This document shows positions 8,034 to 16,580 of a stretch of DNA of 64,000 nucleotides, piece after piece. This DNA comes from an uncultured Bryobacteraceae bacterium (GTDB taxonomy: Bacteria > Acidobacteriota > Terriglobia > Bryobacterales > Bryobacteraceae). Both the position numbers and the translations under genes were made by a program. Under the pieces are notes generated by a model. The model was not told where the DNA came from. It ran no database searches and saw only the letters and a program-made list of their open reading frames with translations. Each line of letters starts with the position of its first letter. The stretch's first letter is position 1. Where the stretch lies: NCBI GenBank assembly GCA_938027685.1, contig CALJAM010000008.1, positions 62,001 to 126,000 on the forward strand. The letters run 5' to 3'.

Positions 8034-9536
8034 ATGAGCATGATGAGCACGCAGACGCAAGCACATCAGAGGCAGGTCATTCCGATTGAGCGTCCGGCAG
8101 TTCCGGCTCTCGAGGGTTCTCGCCTCGGGACGGCGGTGCTGACGTCGTTGGTGTCGGCTCTCGTGCTGGTTCCCTGCTTCTGGCTGCCGCGGATCCATGC
8201 GGGCGATCTGTCGAGCCACCTGTACAACGCGTGGCTCGCCTTGTTGGTGCGCGAGGGCAGAGTTGAAGGTCTCGCGGTCACCGGGCAGTGGACCAACGTC
8301 CTCTTCGATCTGCTGCTCCGCAGACTCATGCAACTGGGCGGGCCACGCCTCGCCGAAAGGGCGGCAGTCGCGGTCGCGGTTTTGATTTTTTTCTGGGGTG
8401 CGTTCGCCCTCGTCGCGGCCGTCAGCCGCCGCCGTCCGTGGTCCCTCGCTCCCTGTCTGGCAGGCCTGGCCTATGGGTGGACTTTCCACATGGGCCTTTT
8501 TAATTTTTATCTGGCCTTGGGCCTGAGCCTCTGGGCGCTGGCTGAGTTCTGGCGCCGGGGTTATGGGCATGTGCGGCCATACCTTTTGTTAAGCGTAGCC
8601 ACATTGGCTCACGCGCTTCCGGCGGTTTGGGCGGCGGGATTGGCCCTCTATATAGCGGTTGCGCGACGGACACAGCCTCGTCGGCGCGGGTTGGTTCTGG
8701 CGAGTGCTCTGGGAGCTTTGGTCGGTTCTCGTTTGATCCTAGAACTGACACTGGAGACTGAGTGGCGGTTCCACCAGGTCGCCAGCGCGACGGGCGCCGA
8801 TCAGTTCTGGGTTTACGACCGCAAATATTTTCCGATCTTCGTCGCGGTTTTGACCCTGTGGGGGATCGACTTGCTGCGGCTGAATCGAATTCGAGGCAAG
8901 CTCAGGATGCTCCTGGGCCTGCCGTTTCAACTGCTCGTGCTGACCTCCGCGGGAATTCTGATCGTTCCGGGCCTCCTGCTTCTGCCGGGGCACTCGCTCG
9001 CTTTTCAGTTCATCGACGAGCGGATGTCCCTTGCTGCGGGTGTGCTGGTCTGCGGTGTGCTGGCGTGCGGCACGCCCTCGCGCCTGCAGCGAGCGACCCT
9101 GGCGCTTGTAGCGGGCGTGTTTTTCGGCTTCCTTTACGCAGACGCGGTGCAGTGGGATCGGATCGAGGACGAAATGGGCCGCGTGGTCCGCACTCTGCCT
9201 CCCGGCCAGAGAGTGGTCAGCCGGTTATGCGTGGTGCAGAGTCGAGTCGACCCGCTCCGGCACATGGTAGACCGTGCGTGCCTTGGCTGGTGCTACAGCT
9301 ACGCCAACTACGAACCCTCTTCGGGACATTTCTCTCTTCGCGTGCTAGGACCCAACTCGGTCGTGGCCCACGAGCGCCAAACAGTTTGGGAATTCGAAAC
9401 AGGCCGCCATATCGTGCAGCCGCGGGAACTGCCGCTGTACCAGATCGAGTGGGGAAATGCCGGTCAGGGCTTGGCGGTACGTTCGCTCCGGGCTGGAGAA
9501 CGAGCGGGGCAGAGCTGCAGCACCGACTTCAATTGA
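8034..9536 (+). CDS. Polytopic membrane protein, GT-C glycosyltransferase-like
   Basis: About 500 residues with about ten membrane helices from residue ~35 to ~390, then a C-terminal soluble part of ~110 residues. The first periplasmic loop contains HAGDLSSHLYNAWL, with an Asp-His pattern typical of GT-C transferases of lipid-linked sugars. The family is not certain. ATG 8034 is chosen (further Met codons follow at 8040 and 8043); a TTG at 7983 would overlap the preceding peptide gene. A ribosome site is weak. It continues the pilus transcript. Confidence 0.7.
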   Translation: MSMMSTQTQAHQRQVIPIERPAVPALEGSRLGTAVLTSLVSALVLVPCFWLPRIHAGDLSSHLYNAWLALLVREGRVEGLAVTGQWTNVLFDLLLRRLMQLGGPRLAERAAVAVAVLIFFWGAFALVAAVSRRRPWSLAPCLAGLAYGWTFHMGLFNFYLALGLSLWALAEFWRRGYGHVRPYLLLSVATLAHALPAVWAAGLALYIAVARRTQPRRRGLVLASALGALVGSRLILELTLETEWRFHQVASATGADQFWVYDRKYFPIFVAVLTLWGIDLLRLNRIRGKLRMLLGLPFQLLVLTSAGILIVPGLLLLPGHSLAFQFIDERMSLAAGVLVCGVLACGTPSRLQRATLALVAGVFFGFLYADAVQWDRIEDEMGRVVRTLPPGQRVVSRLCVVQSRVDPLRHMVDRACLGWCYSYANYEPSSGHFSLRVLGPNSVVAHERQTVWEFETGRHIVQPRELPLYQIEWGNAGQGLAVRSLRAGERAGQSCSTDFN

Positions 9537-9545
9537 GGAGGGGAG

Positions 9546-9890
9546 GTGGCGACGGGCGCACGAGCCGAATTGAAACCGGAGCTGGGCGTCAAAGAGGCAC
9601 GGCCGGCGGCCGGCGCTCCCATCTATTTCCAGGTCTTCGTGTACCTACAACTCCTCGATGCGCTCACCACTCTGCTGGGCTTTCGTCTCGGGGCGCAGGA
9701 GGCCAGCCCCATCGTGCGGTTGTTGACGCAAGTCAACCCGCTGGCCGGGCTCGCCGTGTCAAAGGCTGCGGCGTTCCTGCTGGCGGCGCTCTGTTACTGG
9801 ACAGGCCGTTTTCGCGTGATCGGCTGGATCAACCGCTGGTTCGCAGTGCTGGTGGTATGGAACGTCTGCGTGCTGCTGTTGATCGCTTAA
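9546..9890 (+). CDS. DUF5658-like small membrane protein 1
   Basis: A 114-residue protein with three or four membrane helices; the motif VFVYLQLLDALTTLLGFRLG with a following E-x-x-P is characteristic of the DUF5658-type small membrane proteins. GTG start behind GAGGAGGGGAGG. It is a paralogue of the gene at 11924, sharing FVYLQLLD, the G-x-QE-x-x-P segment and a WFA-LVVWN segment. Function unknown. It lies between two GT-C-like genes, and its 3' end overlaps the next gene by 34 bases if that gene starts at 9857. Confidence 0.75.
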   Translation: MATGARAELKPELGVKEARPAAGAPIYFQVFVYLQLLDALTTLLGFRLGAQEASPIVRLLTQVNPLAGLAVSKAAAFLLAALCYWTGRFRVIGWINRWFAVLVVWNVCVLLLIA

Positions 9891-11545
9891 GCGAATCGCG
9901 AGGCAGGGTGCGCATTCTCGCGTATAGTCTGCTTGGCGCCATCTTATGTGCACCGGTCACTTTGACCGCCTGGCGCGAACGGAACCTTCCGCATTTTGGG
10001 GTGCTGGTGGACGACGGTGTTTATTGGGTTACAGCTAAAGCCGTGGCGCAAGGCCAAGGTTACAAGATCCCTTGGCTGCCCGGCGAGCCGTGGCAAACTA
10101 AGTATCCCCCGCTGTATCCGGCGTATCTCGCGCTGGCGTGGCGAGTGAATCCGCAGTTTCCGGCAAACCTACCGGTCGCCGTTTTTCTCGCCTGGCTCTG
10201 GGCGCCGCCCCTGCTGCTGCTCGGCTTCTATGCTTGCCGAAAGCTGGGGCTCACGGCGTTTGAAGCGCTCGTTCTTACGGCGCTCTTCGCCGTCAACCCG
10301 CATTTTCTTTACTTCGCCACCGGGATTCATACGGAGGTCCCTTACACTGTCCTGTTACTGGGGACACTCCTAGCGCTGGAGCGGGCGAGCAGGACCGATT
10401 CGCTGAGGTGGCCTCTGGCTGCCGGCGTCCTCGCGGCGGCAGCGTTCCTCTGCCGGTCGACCGGCATCGCATTGATCGCGTCGGGAGTTCTGGGATTGTG
10501 GCTCGCCGGTCGGAAGCGCAGCGCCTGGCTTTATCTGGGAGCCGCGCTGCCTGCGGTGGCCGGCTGGGCCTGGTGGGCTCAAGTCCACAAGTACACCGGC
10601 AACGATTCGGCGCTCATCTATCACACCGATTACCTGGGCTTTTACACCCAAACGGTGAGCCTGAGAGATTTGCCCGTGCTTCTGTGGGGTAATCTGGGCG
10701 GCATCCTGATCCGCGGCGGCAATCTCGTCCTGCCTACCCCGGGCGAAACGCCGCCCGAAAGGTTCTTCTCGATTGTCATCGGCATCCTCGCCTTCCGCGG
10801 CGTCCTGGGCATGGTCAAGCGCGTAGGCTGGTCGCACTATCATCTCTACGCTGCCGGCCACCTGGCTCTGCTGATTCCCTGGAACTTTCCGGCCAACTCG
10901 CGACTGCTCTTCCCGCTGGCGCCGCTGCTGATGGCAGGGCTGTGGGAGCAATTCCGCGAGCTGACGGTTCTCGGTTTGGCCGGGCTTCGCCAGCGCGTGT
11001 TTGGGGAGCGCCTGGCAGGCGCCGCGATGCTTGGCGCCGTCGTGATCCTGGCGGCCGTGGGCGCCTGGCGATGGTCGCGGCCGTTCGGCGATCACTATCC
11101 GCAACTCAGCGAGGGTTTCCGCCGCCAAATTCGCGGCGTCCAGCGGGCTTACGCCTGGATCCGGCAGGCAACGCCCGCCGATGCGACCTTCGTCGCTTGC
11201 CAAGACCCCAGGTTGTACTTGGAAGCCAATCGGAAAGCGGCATCGCTTGGCGTTTCGCCGGTGATTTGGTTCAGGCCGACGGGCAGGACGGAGCTTCAAG
11301 ACCTTTACTTAAAGGAGATCCCCAAGCTGGCTGTGACACGCCGCCGCCGCTATGTTTTATTGACCGACACCGAATTCCTCATCGCGGATCGGCAGGACCT
11401 GGCACGGGCCAGGCGTCGACTGGCAAACGAACCCCGCTTGCGCGAGGTTTACGCATCCGAGGACGCGGTGATTTACGAGGTCGTATCTTCGGCCGAAACA
11501 GCGCCCTCTTGCCCGGCAAGCGCGAAGCTCTTGAAGCCCCGGTGA
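9857..11545 (+). CDS. GT39/ArnT-like membrane glycosyltransferase
   Basis: About 562 residues with ~10-11 membrane helices and a C-terminal periplasmic domain. The first loop reads HFGVLVDDGVYWVTAKAVAQ with the DD pair and the following KYPPLYPAYLALAW, as in dolichyl-phosphate-mannose/ArnT-type (GT39, GT83) enzymes that move a sugar from a polyprenyl phosphate to protein or lipid. ATG 9857 overlaps the DUF5658 gene; GTG 9908, giving VRILAYSLLGAIL, is an equally plausible start. The acceptor is unknown. Confidence 0.78.
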   Translation: MERLRAAVDRLSESRGRVRILAYSLLGAILCAPVTLTAWRERNLPHFGVLVDDGVYWVTAKAVAQGQGYKIPWLPGEPWQTKYPPLYPAYLALAWRVNPQFPANLPVAVFLAWLWAPPLLLLGFYACRKLGLTAFEALVLTALFAVNPHFLYFATGIHTEVPYTVLLLGTLLALERASRTDSLRWPLAAGVLAAAAFLCRSTGIALIASGVLGLWLAGRKRSAWLYLGAALPAVAGWAWWAQVHKYTGNDSALIYHTDYLGFYTQTVSLRDLPVLLWGNLGGILIRGGNLVLPTPGETPPERFFSIVIGILAFRGVLGMVKRVGWSHYHLYAAGHLALLIPWNFPANSRLLFPLAPLLMAGLWEQFRELTVLGLAGLRQRVFGERLAGAAMLGAVVILAAVGAWRWSRPFGDHYPQLSEGFRRQIRGVQRAYAWIRQATPADATFVACQDPRLYLEANRKAASLGVSPVIWFRPTGRTELQDLYLKEIPKLAVTRRRRYVLLTDTEFLIADRQDLARARRRLANEPRLREVYASEDAVIYEVVSSAETAPSCPASAKLLKPR

Positions 11546-11796
11546 CGACCACGGACAAGAGCGTCGTCGAATTGAAACTCGATCGTGTCGATCTCATCAA
11601 AACGGACATCAAGGGCGCCGAGCGTCGGGCTCTCGCTCGGTACAAGCCCCGCCTCGCCATTGCCTCCTACCATCTGCCGGACGATCACAAAGGGATCCCG
11701 GCGGCGGTGCGCCGTGCACACACCGGTTATCGCATGAGCTGCCGGAGCTGCACCCTGACGCATGCCGGGCTGGTTCCCGAAGTGCTTTTTTACTGA
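11542..11796 (+). pseudogene. C-terminal remnant of an FkbM-type methyltransferase
   Basis: 84 codons from GTG 11542 (overlapping the previous TGA) to 11796. The sequence VDLIKTDIKGAERRAL, then KPRLAIASYHLPDD and a final GLVPEVLFY, is the C-terminal third of FkbM-family SAM methyltransferases (usual form DFIKMDIEGAE). The SAM-binding N-terminal two-thirds is missing, and the catalytic-region Glu of DxEGAE is Lys here (DIKGAE). I read it as a truncated remnant left by a deletion or recombination at the end of the GT39-like gene; expression as an independent small protein is unlikely. Confidence 0.7.
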
Positions 11797-11826
11797 GCTA
11801 ACCGCTTCCCAAATCGCTCCCTGATC

Positions 11827-11834
11827 CGCTATCA
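11827..11834 (+). promoter_or_regulatory. -10 element (GCTATCAT) before the second DUF5658 gene
   Basis: GCTATCAT about 90 bases before ATG 11924, directly after the FkbM remnant. It fits the GCTATNAT form seen elsewhere. No strong -35 is visible. Confidence 0.4.
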
Positions 11835-11923
11835 TGGGGGCGAGCGGACCGGATTCGTAAATTGCCTGCCGCGGCGGCCCGCGCCAGGGGCAAGTGCAGG
11901 TCACCCAGCAGCGAGGGGCGCAA

Positions 11924-12211
11924 ATGCCTTATTTGGAAGTCTTCGTGTATCTCCAACTGCTCGACCTCATGACCACCGTCCTGGCTTTCCACCTCGGCGG
12001 TCAGGAACTCAACCCGTTCATCCGCTGGCTAATGCAAATCGGACCCGTCACCGGCGTAACGCTGGGCAAGGTGGGGGCCTGCGCGCTGGCGGGCTACTGC
12101 GTCTGGAAAAACAAGGGCCACGTGGTGCGCTGGACCAACTACTGGTTCGCCGCCCTGGTGGTGTGGAACTTGGCCAACATCCTCCGGGCGGTCTCGGTCA
12201 ACCCGCTTTGA
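11924..12211 (+). CDS. DUF5658-like small membrane protein 2
   Basis: A 95-residue protein with three or four membrane helices, paralogous to the gene at 9546 (shared FVYLQLLD, GGQELNPFIRWL, WFAALVVWN). ATG 11924 follows GAGGGG; an upstream GTG at 11894 is possible. Two copies flank the GT39-like gene and the FkbM remnant, suggesting a local duplication. Function unknown. Confidence 0.72.
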   Translation: MPYLEVFVYLQLLDLMTTVLAFHLGGQELNPFIRWLMQIGPVTGVTLGKVGACALAGYCVWKNKGHVVRWTNYWFAALVVWNLANILRAVSVNPL

Positions 12212-12221
12212 TCAGGTCGCC

Positions 12222-13070
12222 GTGCCGGAGGCCCTCGTCCGTGCACAAAACGCTGACGGCGGCTGGGGCTACGTGCCCGGCGGTCCTTCCTGGGCCGAGC
12301 CGACGGTGTATGCACTGCTCGCCCTCGCGACCGCAGGAAGCGAGGCCGAAATTCTGCGCCGCGGCTACGCGTTCCTGGCTCGGCTGCGGCGTCCCGACGG
12401 CGGCCTGGCGCCCGGTCTGGCAGTCGAGGAGAGCACGTGGGTCACCGCTCTCTACCTGCTGCTCGAGCAGGACACAATGGACGAAGCGGCCCTCGAGTGG
12501 GTCCTGCGGCAGACGGGCCGCGAATCCACCCTGCTGCACCGCGTGCGCATGAAGCTGCTGGGGGTCCGCGACGAATACGAAGCGGCGCCTCCGGGCTGGC
12601 CGTGGTATCCGGGGACTGCGGCCTGGCTGGTGCCCACGGCCGTTACGCTGCTCGCTCTGCGCAAGGCCGTCAGGCGCCGACCTGATCCACGCGTCACCGA
12701 GCGCATCCGCCAGGGGGAACGCTTTCTGCTTGTGCGACGCTGCGCGGACGGCGGTTGGAATCACGGGGCCTCCCGCGCGCTGGGCTTCCAGAGCTTCTCC
12801 TACCCGGAAACTACCGGTCTCGCGCTGCTGGCGCTGGCGGGCGGGCGGCCGCCCGATCTCAAGCGGTCTCTGGCGACGGCCGAACGGCACTTGGCGCGAT
12901 GTCGCTCATGGGAGGGGATCGCGTGGCTCGACATGGGCTTGCGCGCGCACGGACGTCCTCCGGCGGCCCTCCCCGATGCGCCCGTGCGTACCGTGACGGA
13001 CGCGGCTCTGCGCGTACTGGCGCAAAGTGCCGCGGCGGGCCGCAATCCCCTGCTCGCCCTCACGCCATGA
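12222..13070 (+). CDS. Prenyltransferase/squalene-cyclase-like repeat protein
   Basis: A 282-residue alpha/alpha-barrel protein. It contains repeats of the terpene-cyclase/squalene-oxidase type: NADGGWGYVPGGPSWAEPT near the N-terminus, RRPDGGLAPG, and RCADGGWNHG near residue 170. Full squalene-hopene cyclases are over 600 residues and carry a DxDD motif, which I do not see, so cyclase activity is unlikely. GTG start. The last base triplets overlap the ATG of the next gene, indicating coupled translation with the DUF362 protein. Confidence 0.72.
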   Translation: MPEALVRAQNADGGWGYVPGGPSWAEPTVYALLALATAGSEAEILRRGYAFLARLRRPDGGLAPGLAVEESTWVTALYLLLEQDTMDEAALEWVLRQTGRESTLLHRVRMKLLGVRDEYEAAPPGWPWYPGTAAWLVPTAVTLLALRKAVRRRPDPRVTERIRQGERFLLVRRCADGGWNHGASRALGFQSFSYPETTGLALLALAGGRPPDLKRSLATAERHLARCRSWEGIAWLDMGLRAHGRPPAALPDAPVRTVTDAALRVLAQSAAAGRNPLLALTP

Positions 13071-14035
13071 AGACGTGCACGCGACGGCAGTGGATGGCAG
13101 GCGCGGCCCCCATGCTCGCCGGGTGCCGGCGCCGCACACCGGTTACGCCCTCGCCCGTCTTCATCGCCCGGGCTGAACATTATTCGCAGGATTTGTACGA
13201 TCTGACGCGCCGCGTCCTGGCCGAGCACCGACTTCCGCTACGCGGTCGTCGCGTCCTGCTGAAGCCCAATCTGGTCGAGTTCGACGAGCGCACCACGATC
13301 AACACGCACCCGCTGCTGGTGCACGCCGTGATGGAGGCCGTACTGGCGCTGGGAGCCGCCGAGGTGCGCATCGCCGAGGGCCCGGGGCACCGACGCAATA
13401 CCTGGGAGTTGGCCGAAGCCGCGGGCTACTTCGCTACGGTTCCCGGGTTCGAAAAACGTTTCACGGATCTGAACGTGGACGACGTCGTCGCCGTTACGCT
13501 CGAGCGGCCGCGCTCCAGGCTGCGCCGCATTTACCTGCCGCGCACGGCGCTCGACTGCGACCTGCTCATCTCCCTGCCCAAAATGAAAACGCACCATTGG
13601 GTGGGCGCGACGCTCAGCATGAAGAACCTGTTCGGGCTGGTGCCCGGCGCCGTTTACGGATGGCCCAAGAACGTGCTCCACTGGGCGGGCATCGCTGAGT
13701 GCATTGCCGATCTGCACGGGTTTTTCTGCCGGCCTGGCGCGCGTCCGCAACTGTTCGCACTCGTCGACGGCATCGTGGGCATGGAAGGCGACGGGCCCAT
13801 TCACGGCAAACCCAAGCCGGTGGGCGTACTGGTTGCGGGCGCCGACCTGGTGGCCGTCGATGCGGCCTGTTGCCGCATCATGCGGATCGATCCGCGCAAG
13901 ATTCCCTACCTCGTGCTCGAGGCGCGTCCGGGCGCGTTGCGGCCCGAAGCCATCCGCGAGACGGGAGAAAGCATTCGCTCGGTCGAAACGCCTTTCGAGT
14001 TGATTCCTCAGTTCCGGTCGCTGCGCCTGACCTAG
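13067..14035 (+). CDS. DUF362 protein, Tat-type lipoprotein
   Basis: A 322-residue protein. The N-terminus CTRRQWMAGAAPMLAGC combines a twin-arginine motif and a lipobox (LAGC), so it is probably exported folded and anchored by lipid at Cys20. The body is a DUF362 domain: VLLKPNLVEF, INTHPLLVHAVM, LPKMKTHHWVGATLSMKNLFG and VDGIVGMEGDGPIHG are all characteristic. DUF362 proteins are often annotated as Fe-S proteins, but no cysteine ferredoxin motif is present. It overlaps the upstream gene by ATGA. Function unknown. Confidence 0.82.
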   Translation: MKTCTRRQWMAGAAPMLAGCRRRTPVTPSPVFIARAEHYSQDLYDLTRRVLAEHRLPLRGRRVLLKPNLVEFDERTTINTHPLLVHAVMEAVLALGAAEVRIAEGPGHRRNTWELAEAAGYFATVPGFEKRFTDLNVDDVVAVTLERPRSRLRRIYLPRTALDCDLLISLPKMKTHHWVGATLSMKNLFGLVPGAVYGWPKNVLHWAGIAECIADLHGFFCRPGARPQLFALVDGIVGMEGDGPIHGKPKPVGVLVAGADLVAVDAACCRIMRIDPRKIPYLVLEARPGALRPEAIRETGESIRSVETPFELIPQFRSLRLT

Positions 14036-14084
14036 CGCCCCAGGCAGAATCGTGGCTGAAGCCTCCCGGAAATCGCTCGCCTGC

Positions 14085-14498
14085 TCATGCGTAATGATGC
14101 GGGTACGCGCGCCGCATTTGGGCCAGCCTGCGGCGCACGGTTTCAGGAGAGATCGGCCGGCCACGGCCGATGCCCGGACAAAAGGCGGACTCGCGCCGCC
14201 AGCCTCCGCGCTGCTCGACGATTTCGGGCCAAAAGGGATAGAGCCGGCATTGCGTGGGCTTGTCCGGGTGCAGCCGACAGCCGTGCTCGTGGAGGAAGTA
14301 GCAGGCGGCGCCCCGGGGCTTGCGCAAGCGCAGCGTGTGGCGCGTGCGAAAAACGTAACGGCGCTCGAACTCGCGCGCACTCAGACCCAGCCGCGCGGCG
14401 GCGCGCTCGAGGTCATCCTCCGTGAGATAGACGAAACCCGGCTGGCGGCAACAAAGCGTGCAGCCCCGAACGCAGGAAAAACGGACGCTGTCCGGCAA
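14085..14498 (-). CDS. YkgJ-type cysteine-cluster protein (zinc/iron-chelating)
   Basis: A 137-residue protein of the YkgJ/UPF0153 family, recognised by the cysteine set CVRGCTLCC near the start, GAACYFLHEHGCRLHPDKPT, CRLYPFWP, and a final Cys in AFCPG. These residues are thought to hold a metal centre. TTG start at 14498 is supported by GGGAGA 7-8 bases upstream and by the first cysteine block lying only nine residues in. It is alone on the minus strand, divergent from the aminotransferase. Confidence 0.82.
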   Translation of the reverse strand: MPDSVRFSCVRGCTLCCRQPGFVYLTEDDLERAAARLGLSAREFERRYVFRTRHTLRLRKPRGAACYFLHEHGCRLHPDKPTQCRLYPFWPEIVEQRGGWRRESAFCPGIGRGRPISPETVRRRLAQMRRAYPHHYA

Positions 14499-14696
14499 GC
14501 AATTTCTCCCAAAACGGGATTAGCGGGACCCTGATTTTTTCCTCCCGCTGAGTTACATTATTAGTGAATGAAGCCACGTCCCTCGGAGGCACGCCCGGCG
14601 CTCTTCGGCGGCGACTGATCCGCTTCCCTGCCCTGCGGCTCCCGCGGTCCGCCCGCAAATGCCAGCCGAACGAGTTAGAAAGGGGAGGTGTGAAGA

Positions 14697-16067
14697 ATGG
14701 AGCCCACAGTGGAAGCGGCTGAGAGCGAGTTGCCGCAGATCCTCACCGAGCTGCCGGGCCCGTGTGCCCGCCAGGTCATCGAGCGCGACCACCTCGTACT
14801 CTCGCCCTCGTACACGCGGCCTTACCCCTTGGTGGCGGCCCGAGGTCAGGGTGCGATCGTCGAGGACGTGGACGGCAACCGCTTCCTGGATTTCAACGCG
14901 GGCATCGCCGTCGTCGCCACCGGGCATTGTCACCCGCGGGTCGTCGAAGCCATACGCCGACAGGCAGAGCGGCTCATCCACATGTCGGGCACGGATTTTT
15001 ACTACCCGAACATGGTGGAGCTGGCGGAGAAGCTGGCGGCGGTCGCTCCGGGCGGCGTGCCGCGTCGCGTGTTCTTCGGGAACTCGGGCGCCGAAGCCAT
15101 CGAAGCGGCGCTCAAGCTGGCGCGCTACCATTCGGGCCGTTCGCAGTTCGTGGCGTTCCTCGGCTGCTTCCACGGGCGCACTCTGGGCGCGCTGTCGCTG
15201 ACTTCGAGCCGCGCCGTGCAGCGCCGTGGTTTCGGCCCGCTGGTGCCCGGCGTGCACCACGTGCCTTATCCGGACTGCTACCGTTGCCCCTACGGGCAGC
15301 AGGAGGCCACGTGTCGGCTGGAGTGCGTGGCGGCCATCGAGGAGCGCTTTCGCACCGTGCTACCGCCCGAGGAGGTCGCAGCCATCGTCATCGAACCTGT
15401 TCTGGGCGAAGGCGGCTACGTCGTCCCGCCGGCGAAATTCTTCGAAGCTTTGCAGGCGTTGGCGCGCAAGTACGGCATCCTGATGGTGGCTGACGAGGTC
15501 CAGTCGGGCATGGGACGTACGGGCCGGATGTGGGCCTCGGAACACTTCGGATTGACGCCCGATCTGATGGCTGTGGCCAAGGGAATCGCAAGCGGCCTGC
15601 CGCTGGGCGCGATGATCGCGCGAGCCGAAATCATGAACTGGCCGCCGGGCGCCCACGCGTCCACGTTCGGCGGCAATCCGGTCGCGGTGGCTGCAGCGCT
15701 GGTGACCCTGGAGCTTTTGGAGCAGGAGCTGATCGCCAATGCCGCACGATTGGGCGCCTACATGCTGGAGCGCATGCGCGAGTGGCCGTCGCGCTTCGGT
15801 TGCGTGGGACAGGTGCGGGGTCTCGGGCTCATGATCGGCATCGAGATCGTGCGCGATCGAGCCACCCGCGAACGGGCCCCGGAGTTGCGCGACCGGATCG
15901 TGCAGATGGCTTTTCGGCGCGGCCTGCTCGTCCTGGGCGCCGGGCCGAGCAGCCTCCGGCTCAGCCCGCCGCTGGTGATCAGCCGCCGACAGGCCGACTT
16001 CGCCATGGATACGCTAGAAGAGTGCCTCAGGGAAGCGAGCGCGCCGAGGTCCGAACGCTCGACGTAG
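14697..16067 (+). CDS. Class III PLP-dependent aminotransferase (GABA/acetylornithine type)
   Basis: A 456-residue fold-type I enzyme. Visible landmarks: DVDGNRFLDFNAGIAV, the phosphate-binding FGNSGAEAIEAALKLAR, CFHGRTLGALSLTS, the cofactor Asp in ILMVADEVQSGMGRTG, and the Schiff-base Lys in LMAVAKGIASGLPLGA. The N-terminal extension and the CYRCPYG insert are typical of 4-aminobutyrate/acetylornithine aminotransferase family members found in Acidobacteria and archaea; the substrate cannot be fixed. GGGGAGG precedes ATG 14697. The 3' end overlaps the next gene. Confidence 0.9.
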   Translation: MEPTVEAAESELPQILTELPGPCARQVIERDHLVLSPSYTRPYPLVAARGQGAIVEDVDGNRFLDFNAGIAVVATGHCHPRVVEAIRRQAERLIHMSGTDFYYPNMVELAEKLAAVAPGGVPRRVFFGNSGAEAIEAALKLARYHSGRSQFVAFLGCFHGRTLGALSLTSSRAVQRRGFGPLVPGVHHVPYPDCYRCPYGQQEATCRLECVAAIEERFRTVLPPEEVAAIVIEPVLGEGGYVVPPAKFFEALQALARKYGILMVADEVQSGMGRTGRMWASEHFGLTPDLMAVAKGIASGLPLGAMIARAEIMNWPPGAHASTFGGNPVAVAAALVTLELLEQELIANAARLGAYMLERMREWPSRFGCVGQVRGLGLMIGIEIVRDRATRERAPELRDRIVQMAFRRGLLVLGAGPSSLRLSPPLVISRRQADFAMDTLEECLREASAPRSERST

Positions 16068-16573
16068 GCTGCGGGCTGCGCAAGGCGGCCGGGGCCATCG
16101 GAATCGACCGCAATCCAGCCGTCCGCCCGGATGTGCTCTGCGATCTGGATCGCTTCCCCTATCCGTTCCGTGACGGGGCTTTCGACCGCGTGCGCGCCGT
16201 GCACGTCCTCGAACACCTATCGGATCTCATCCGGGCCATGGAGGAGTTCCATCGCCTGTTGCGGCCGGGCGGGCGCGTTTACATCGTCACCCCGCACTAC
16301 AGCGACTTCAGCTCCTACTGCGATCCCACGCACCGCCGCCACCTAAGCAGTTACTCCTTCCGTTACTTCGGAGAGAGTCACGGCGGCTACGGCTATTACA
16401 CGTCGGCCAGGTTCCGCGAGATTTCCCTGCGCGTGCGAGTACTGGCTCTATGGAGATGGTTGGGATTCGAGTGGCTCATCAACCGCTGGCCGCGCTTCCG
16501 GCTTTTCTGGGAACACTATCTCTGTTTCCTCGTCCGCGGCAAGGTCATCGAAATCGAGCTCGAGAAGGTATGA
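16022..16573 (+). CDS. SAM-dependent methyltransferase (type 11)
   Basis: A 183-residue class I methyltransferase: motif I LDVGCGLRKAAGAIGID, then DLDRFPYPFRDGAFDRVRAVHVLEHL and LLRPGGRVYIVTPH. The first helix before motif I is almost absent, since GTG 16022 gives only a dozen residues before LDVGCG. The start lies inside the aminotransferase gene (46-base overlap), which suggests compact fusion of two transcripts. Such short methyltransferases often act on glycans or lipids; target unknown. Confidence 0.78.
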   Translation: MPQGSERAEVRTLDVGCGLRKAAGAIGIDRNPAVRPDVLCDLDRFPYPFRDGAFDRVRAVHVLEHLSDLIRAMEEFHRLLRPGGRVYIVTPHYSDFSSYCDPTHRRHLSSYSFRYFGESHGGYGYYTSARFREISLRVRVLALWRWLGFEWLINRWPRFRLFWEHYLCFLVRGKVIEIELEKV

Positions 16574-16580
16574 AGCCGTG

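Noticed and set aside
11542-11796. Intact FkbM methyltransferase
   Set aside because: Only the last third is present; no SAM-binding motif upstream in any frame.
14522-14549. Inverted repeat AGCGGGA...TCCCGCT upstream of the aminotransferase as a terminator
   Set aside because: 14-base loop, and it lies in a divergent promoter region where no transcript should end.
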